From JAXGTD01 sp040775095 (GTDB lineage Bacteria; Pseudomonadota; Gammaproteobacteria; Chromatiales; Chromatiaceae): 8,904 nt of DNA. Made by a program: the position numbers and the translations under genes. The notes under the pieces are model-generated. The model saw only the letters and a program-made list of their open reading frames with translations, was not told the DNA's origin and did no database searches. The DNA lies in NCBI GenBank assembly GCA_040775095.1, contig JAXGTD010000154.1:1-8904 (forward strand), read 5' to 3'. Positions 5,796-8,904 of this stretch are shown piece by piece (within the stretch, counting starts at the first letter, position 1; each line of letters opens with the position of its first letter).

Positions 5796-6542
5796 ATGTT
5801 GCAAGACCGCACCGGCCAGCACGTCCCCCAGGTCACCTTCCGCACCCGCCGCGAGCACGAGTGGGTCGACGTGACCACCGACGAGATTTTCAAGGGCAAG
5901 ACCGTTGTCGTGTTCTCGCTTCCGGGGGCCTTTACCCCGACGTGCTCGTCCTCGCACGTGCCCCGTTACAACCAGCTCGCGCCGCTGTTTCGCGAGCATG
6001 GCGTCGACGAGATCGTCTGTGTCTCGGTCAACGACGCCTTCGTGATGAATGCCTGGCAGGCCGAGCAGAACGCCGACAACATCCGCTTCATCCCGGACGG
6101 CAACGGCGAGTTCACCGAGGGGATGGGCCTGCTGGTGAACAAGGACGACCTGGGCTTCGGCAAGCGCTCCTGGCGCTACTCGATGCTGGTGCGTGACGGC
6201 GTCATCGAGAAGGAGTTCATCGAGCCCGAGGTTGAGGGCGACCCCTATGGCGTGTCCGATGCCGACAGCATGCTGGCCTACCTGGCCCCCGGCACGGCCA
6301 AGCCCGTGGATGTCACGGTCTTCACGCGCCCCGGGTGCCCCTACTGCGCCAAGGCCAAGGAGATGCTTCGCGACGCCGGTTTCGACTTCGAGGAGCTGGT
6401 TCTGAACCGCGACTACACCGAGCAGACCCTGCGCGCGGTAGCCAACGCCGTCACGGTCCCGCAGATCTTCGTCGACGGTGAGAAGGTCGGCGGCGCGGAC
6501 GACCTCGAGGGCTGGCTCGGGCGCCGCCGCGACCTGGCCTAA
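5796..6542 (+). CDS. garB: Hybrid peroxiredoxin-glutaredoxin (glutathione amide-dependent peroxidase)
   Basis: This gene encodes 248 cytosolic residues in two fused domains. Residues about 3-165 are a Prx5-type peroxiredoxin with PGAFTPTCS and peroxidatic Cys50. Residues about 170-245 are a glutaredoxin with CPYC (Cys181, Cys184), the TVPQIFV cis-proline segment, and GGADDLEGWL, which binds the thiol tripeptide. The peroxiredoxin domain reduces hydrogen or alkyl peroxides, and the attached glutaredoxin recycles Cys50 using glutathione or a relative. Length and fusion order match the hybrid Prx5 known from Haemophilus and Chromatium gracile. In the latter it is paired with glutathione amide reductase, and the gene for that reductase follows here, so garB is the best name. 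In an organism without glutathione amide it would simply be a GSH-dependent hybrid Prx5. The start is supported by the AGGAG at 5783. Regulation may involve the inverted repeat at 5655-5671. Confidence 0.95.
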   Translation: MLQDRTGQHVPQVTFRTRREHEWVDVTTDEIFKGKTVVVFSLPGAFTPTCSSSHVPRYNQLAPLFREHGVDEIVCVSVNDAFVMNAWQAEQNADNIRFIPDGNGEFTEGMGLLVNKDDLGFGKRSWRYSMLVRDGVIEKEFIEPEVEGDPYGVSDADSMLAYLAPGTAKPVDVTVFTRPGCPYCAKAKEMLRDAGFDFEELVLNRDYTEQTLRAVANAVTVPQIFVDGEKVGGADDLEGWLGRRRDLA

Positions 6543-6553
6543 CGGCCCCCAAC

Positions 6554-6576
6554 ACCCGCGCCGCCTCGGTGCGGGT
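6554..6576 (+). other. Stable hairpin just after garB
   Basis: ACCCGCGCCG (6554-6563) pairs with CGGTGCGGGT (6567-6576) over 10 positions, including one G-T wobble, around a CCT loop. It starts 11 bases after the garB stop. No T-run follows, so it is more likely an mRNA-end stabiliser or Rho-linked pause site than an intrinsic terminator. Confidence 0.45.
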
Positions 6577-6691
6577 ACCCGGCGCAGGGATGCGCATCAC
6601 CCCCCACGGTGCTCCTGCTCGCGAACAGCGCGGGGCATGGGTGGTCCGCGACGATGGATCGTTGCCGTTGGGTGTGCCGCGCACGCCCTCT

Positions 6692-6716
6692 GGCCGCGAC
6701 CGATGACGGCCCTTTT
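6692..6716 (+). terminator. Possible weak terminator or attenuator before garA
   Basis: GGCCG (6692-6696) pairs with CGGCC (6707-6711) around a 10-base loop, and CTTTTT follows at 6712-6716. It is the only hairpin plus T-tract in the window. The stem is only 5 bp, so efficient termination is doubtful. If real, it lies between garB and garA and would lower garA expression relative to garB. Confidence 0.3.
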
Positions 6717-6772
6717 TCCGATTTTCCGTTCCGACCAACACGCTCGCTCTCTTGATCCGGGGTCCACGCCAA

Positions 6773-8149
6773 ATGAACAAGCAGTACGATCTCATCGCCA
6801 TCGGCGGTGGCAGCGGCGGCCTCGCGGTCGCCGAGAAGGCCGCCCAACTCGGCCGACGTGTGGCCGTCGTCGAGTCCGGAAGACTCGGCGGAACCTGTGT
6901 CAACCTCGGCTGTGTACCCAAAAAGGTCATGTGGTATGCCGCCAATCTGGCCCAAAGCGTCGCCCACGCCTCGGAGTACGGCGTGCGCGCGGAGGCCCAC
7001 GGCGTCGACTGGAAGAGGCTGATCGACGGGCGCCAGGGCTTCGTCGACGGCATCGTCGATTACTGGGACGGCTACGTGGCCGGCGAGGGCCTCGAACGCA
7101 TCGACGGGCGTGCGCACTTCGTCGATGCGCAGACGATCGAGGTCGATGGGGTGCGCTACCAGGCCGATCACATCGTGATCGCGACCGGCGGGCGCCCGGC
7201 CGTCCCGCCCGTGCCCGGCGCCGAGCTGGGCATCACCTCCGACGGCTTCTTCGCGCTGCAGGAGCAGCCGCGCCGTGTGGCGATCATCGGCGGCGGCTAT
7301 ATTGGCGTCGAGCTGGCCGGCGTGCTGCGCGCGCTCGGCTCGGAGGTCACCCTGGTCGCCCTCGAGGGCCGCGTGCTGGAGACCTTCGACCCGCTCATCA
7401 GCGAGACCCTGGCGCACAACATGCGCGAGGAAGGCATCGTGCTGCACCTGCCGTTCGCGGTCGCCGCGCTGGAGCGCCAGTCCGACGGCATCGCGCTCTA
7501 TGGCAAGGACGGCGCGGCACTGACTGGCTTCGATACCGTGATCTGGGCGGTTGGCCGCACCCCGAACACCCGCGAGCTCAATCTCGAGGCGGCTGGCGTG
7601 GAGATGCTGCCAAACGGGATTATCCCCACCGATGCGTTCCAGAACACCACGGCCGCTGGGGTCTACGCGATCGGGGACGTGACCGGGCGCGCACCGCTGA
7701 CACCGGTGGCCATCGCCGCCGGGCGACGGCTTGCCGAGCGGCTGTTCGACGACCAACCCGAGCGGCGCCTGGACTACGAGAACATCCCGACCGTGGTCTT
7801 TGCCCATCCGCCGGTCGGCAGCATTGGTCTCACCGAGGAGCAGGCGCGGGCAAACACGCGTGAGCCGGTGACCATCTACCAGACGGATTTCGAGCCCATG
7901 CGCTACGCGCTCAACCACCGGGGGCCGCGCACGGCGATGAAGCTGGTGTGCGTGGGCGAGCAAGAGCGCGTGGTCGGTATCCACATGATCGGCGACGGCG
8001 TCGATGAGATGCTCCAGGGCTTCGCGGTGGCGCTGAAGATGGGCGCGACCAAGGCGGACTTCGACAACACCGTCGCCATCCACCCCGTGAGTGCCGAGGA
8101 GCTGGTGACCATGAAGAGTCCCGAGCGCACGCCCGGAGAGGACGCCTGA
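6773..8149 (+). CDS. garA: NADH-type glutathione amide reductase
   Basis: This gene encodes 458 residues of a flavoprotein disulfide reductase. The FAD fingerprint is GGGSGG at 11-16. The redox disulfide is Cys42/Cys47 in GGTCVNLGCVPKK. The nicotinamide fold is GGGYIGVELAG at 173-183. The second FAD motif is GVYAIGD, and the catalytic pair is His437/Glu442 in HPVSAEE near the C-terminus. Aligned by eye to E. coli glutathione reductase, the NADPH-binding Arg198 and Arg204 are Leu197 and Glu203, and Ala179 is Gly178, all favouring NADH. Glu21 replaces human Arg37, which contacts a glycine carboxylate of GSSG. These changes fit glutathione amide reductase of Chromatium gracile, which regenerates the thiol used by GarB. 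ATG 6773 is chosen because the protein then begins MNKQYDLIAIGGG as in the family; an upstream TTG at 6752 is possible. Only a weak GGGG at about 6759-6762 precedes it. Plain glutathione reductase is the alternative. Confidence 0.94.
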   Translation: MNKQYDLIAIGGGSGGLAVAEKAAQLGRRVAVVESGRLGGTCVNLGCVPKKVMWYAANLAQSVAHASEYGVRAEAHGVDWKRLIDGRQGFVDGIVDYWDGYVAGEGLERIDGRAHFVDAQTIEVDGVRYQADHIVIATGGRPAVPPVPGAELGITSDGFFALQEQPRRVAIIGGGYIGVELAGVLRALGSEVTLVALEGRVLETFDPLISETLAHNMREEGIVLHLPFAVAALERQSDGIALYGKDGAALTGFDTVIWAVGRTPNTRELNLEAAGVEMLPNGIIPTDAFQNTTAAGVYAIGDVTGRAPLTPVAIAAGRRLAERLFDDQPERRLDYENIPTVVFAHPPVGSIGLTEEQARANTREPVTIYQTDFEPMRYALNHRGPRTAMKLVCVGEQERVVGIHMIGDGVDEMLQGFAVALKMGATKADFDNTVAIHPVSAEELVTMKSPERTPGEDA

Positions 8150-8196
8150 TCGGGCTCGACCCGATGCGGCCAACCGAGGGCGTGGCGCATCGGGTC
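8149..8196 (+). terminator. Overlapping inverted repeats at the end of garA
   Basis: A perfect 11-bp inverted repeat, GACCCGATGCG (8158-8168) and CGCATCGGGTC (8186-8196), encloses 17 bases. A smaller hairpin, ATCGGG (8149-8154) with CCCGAT (8160-8165), uses the same left arm, so only one can form at a time. There is no T-run, so if transcription ends here it is Rho-dependent or the structure only protects the garA mRNA end. The right arm lies in the -35 area of the next promoter. Confidence 0.45.
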
Positions 8197-8208
8197 CAGA
8201 GGCGTCGG

Positions 8209-8217
8209 TGCTACACT
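8209..8217 (+). promoter_or_regulatory. Extended -10 promoter for the protease gene
   Basis: TGCTACACT has the TGn extension and a TACACT -10 box (4 of 6 against TATAAT). It lies 38 bases before ATG 8255, so transcription would start near 8224 with a short leader. No good -35 is present, which is usual for extended -10 promoters. It suggests that the protease is transcribed separately from garBA. Confidence 0.5.
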
Positions 8218-8254
8218 CGGGCCAATACGAGCCCACAACGCCCGAGACCTGCCG

Positions 8255-8904
8255 ATGGATCGCCGCCCTACCCCACCCCCCGATCCCCGTCGCCACCGGG
8301 TCGCGACGCTCGCGACCCTGATCCTCGCGCTGGTTGCGGCCACCACCCAGGCCGAGATGTACCGCTATCAGGACGCCAGCGGCGCCTGGCATTTCACCGA
8401 TCGGCCGCCCGCGGGCAGCAAATTCCAAACCGTTCCTGGGGCCTATGCCCGCAACAGCGCCCCGGACCAGGACCTGGCCGCGCGGCTCGGCGCACGCTTC
8501 CAGCCGCACTCGCCGATCGAGTCGGCGACCCTGGCCGTGGTCGCCATCGAGCACGAGCTGGGCAGCGGCTCGGGCTTCTTCATCAGCGCCGATGGCTACC
8601 TCCTCACCAACCGCCACGTGGTGCGCCCCACCGAGGTCGCCCAGTGGCAACAGGCCGAGGCGGCGATCGATAAAGAGGGCACCACGCTCACGGCACTGAG
8701 CGCCGAGCTGGCCAGCCACGAGCAACAGCTCGCCGAGCTGCAGTCCCGATTGGCCCGGGCGCAGACCCTGCTCGACGCCGCCCCGGACGTCGAGCGTGCG
8801 CGCGCGCAGGCAAACTACGACCGCGTCGAGGAGCGCTACAAGCAGGAGCGCAGGCAGATCAACGAGGCGCAGGGCGCGCTGCGCAAGCGCGAGCGTGACT
8901 ACCG
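8255..8904 (+). CDS. Exported DUF4124 trypsin-like serine protease with coiled-coil insert (3' end missing)
   Basis: An open frame runs from ATG 8255 to the window edge with no stop (216 complete codons). A basic start and hydrophobic stretch (VATLATLILALVAATTQA, residues 16-33) form a signal peptide with likely cleavage before Glu34. MYRYQDASGAWHFTDRPP at 35-52 is a DUF4124 domain, common in exported gammaproteobacterial proteins. A trypsin-like fold follows: GSGSGFFIS at 103-111 and TNRHVV at 118-123, with His121 the probable catalytic histidine. From about 127 to the end the sequence is a charged Ala/Glu/Gln/Arg-rich coiled coil, where the S1C protease barrel would normally continue. The Asp and Ser of the triad, if present, lie beyond the window. 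It probably acts in the periplasm; substrate unknown. ATG 8255 is supported by the signal peptide and the promoter at 8209; no strong Shine-Dalgarno is visible. Fusion to a non-protease coiled-coil protein cannot be excluded. Confidence 0.85.
   Translation, partial: MDRRPTPPPDPRRHRVATLATLILALVAATTQAEMYRYQDASGAWHFTDRPPAGSKFQTVPGAYARNSAPDQDLAARLGARFQPHSPIESATLAVVAIEHELGSGSGFFISADGYLLTNRHVVRPTEVAQWQQAEAAIDKEGTTLTALSAELASHEQQLAELQSRLARAQTLLDAAPDVERARAQANYDRVEERYKQERRQINEAQGALRKRERDY

Noticed and set aside
5614..5874. Short open frame overlapping the garB leader
   Set aside because: It starts inside a repeat, has no ribosome site, and runs into garB in another frame.
6539..8725. 728-codon antisense open frame opposite garA
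   Set aside because: It covers garA, a promoter region and part of the protease gene. All conserved flavoprotein motifs are on the + strand.

Overview
The window is about two-thirds G+C, uses strongly G/C-ending codons, and carries six genes, all on the + strand. The best clue to the organism is a peroxiredoxin-glutaredoxin fusion followed by a glutathione-reductase relative with NADH-type residues. This matches, from memory, the glutathione amide peroxidase/reductase pair (GarB/GarA) described from the purple sulfur bacterium Chromatium (Marichromatium) gracile. A purple sulfur gammaproteobacterium (Chromatiaceae or close kin) is therefore the most likely source. This is inference; no marker gene was tested.

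Layout. Positions 1-55 hold an inverted pair of REP-like palindromes, and 56-203 show no convincing gene. From 204 to 5215 lies a probable four-gene signalling operon. It contains a 68-residue two-helix membrane protein (204-410), an overlapping CbrA-like fusion of an SLC5 sodium/solute symporter to a histidine kinase (403-3171), a receiver-only response regulator (3247-3621), and a CBS-domain/DUF294 putative nucleotidyltransferase (3725-5215). The first two genes overlap by 8 bases and are probably translationally coupled.

Positions 5216-5795 are gene-free and dense in repeats. There are tandem 19-20 base mini-palindromes, a 46-base exact direct duplication ending in REP-like hairpins, an inverted pair of hairpin repeats between the two copies, and a perfect 7-3-7 inverted repeat that could be an operator for the next gene.

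Positions 5796-8149 encode the redox pair. GarB (5796-6542) should reduce peroxides with a low-molecular-weight thiol through its own glutaredoxin domain. GarA (6773-8149) should re-reduce the thiol disulfide with NADH. The 230-base gap between them holds two possible RNA hairpins. After GarA comes a perfect 11-bp inverted repeat and an extended -10 promoter. The last gene (8255 to the window edge) is an exported trypsin-like protease that is cut off by the window. It has an N-terminal DUF4124 domain and a long coiled coil just after the catalytic histidine.

How the genes work together: in the first cluster a transporter-like domain probably senses or carries a solute and controls a kinase. 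The kinase passes phosphate to a receiver that has no DNA-binding domain, and a nucleotidyltransferase-like protein may be part of the output. In the second cluster a peroxidase and its NADH-driven reductase form a complete peroxide-detoxifying cycle. No tRNA, rRNA, CRISPR array or transposase gene was seen.
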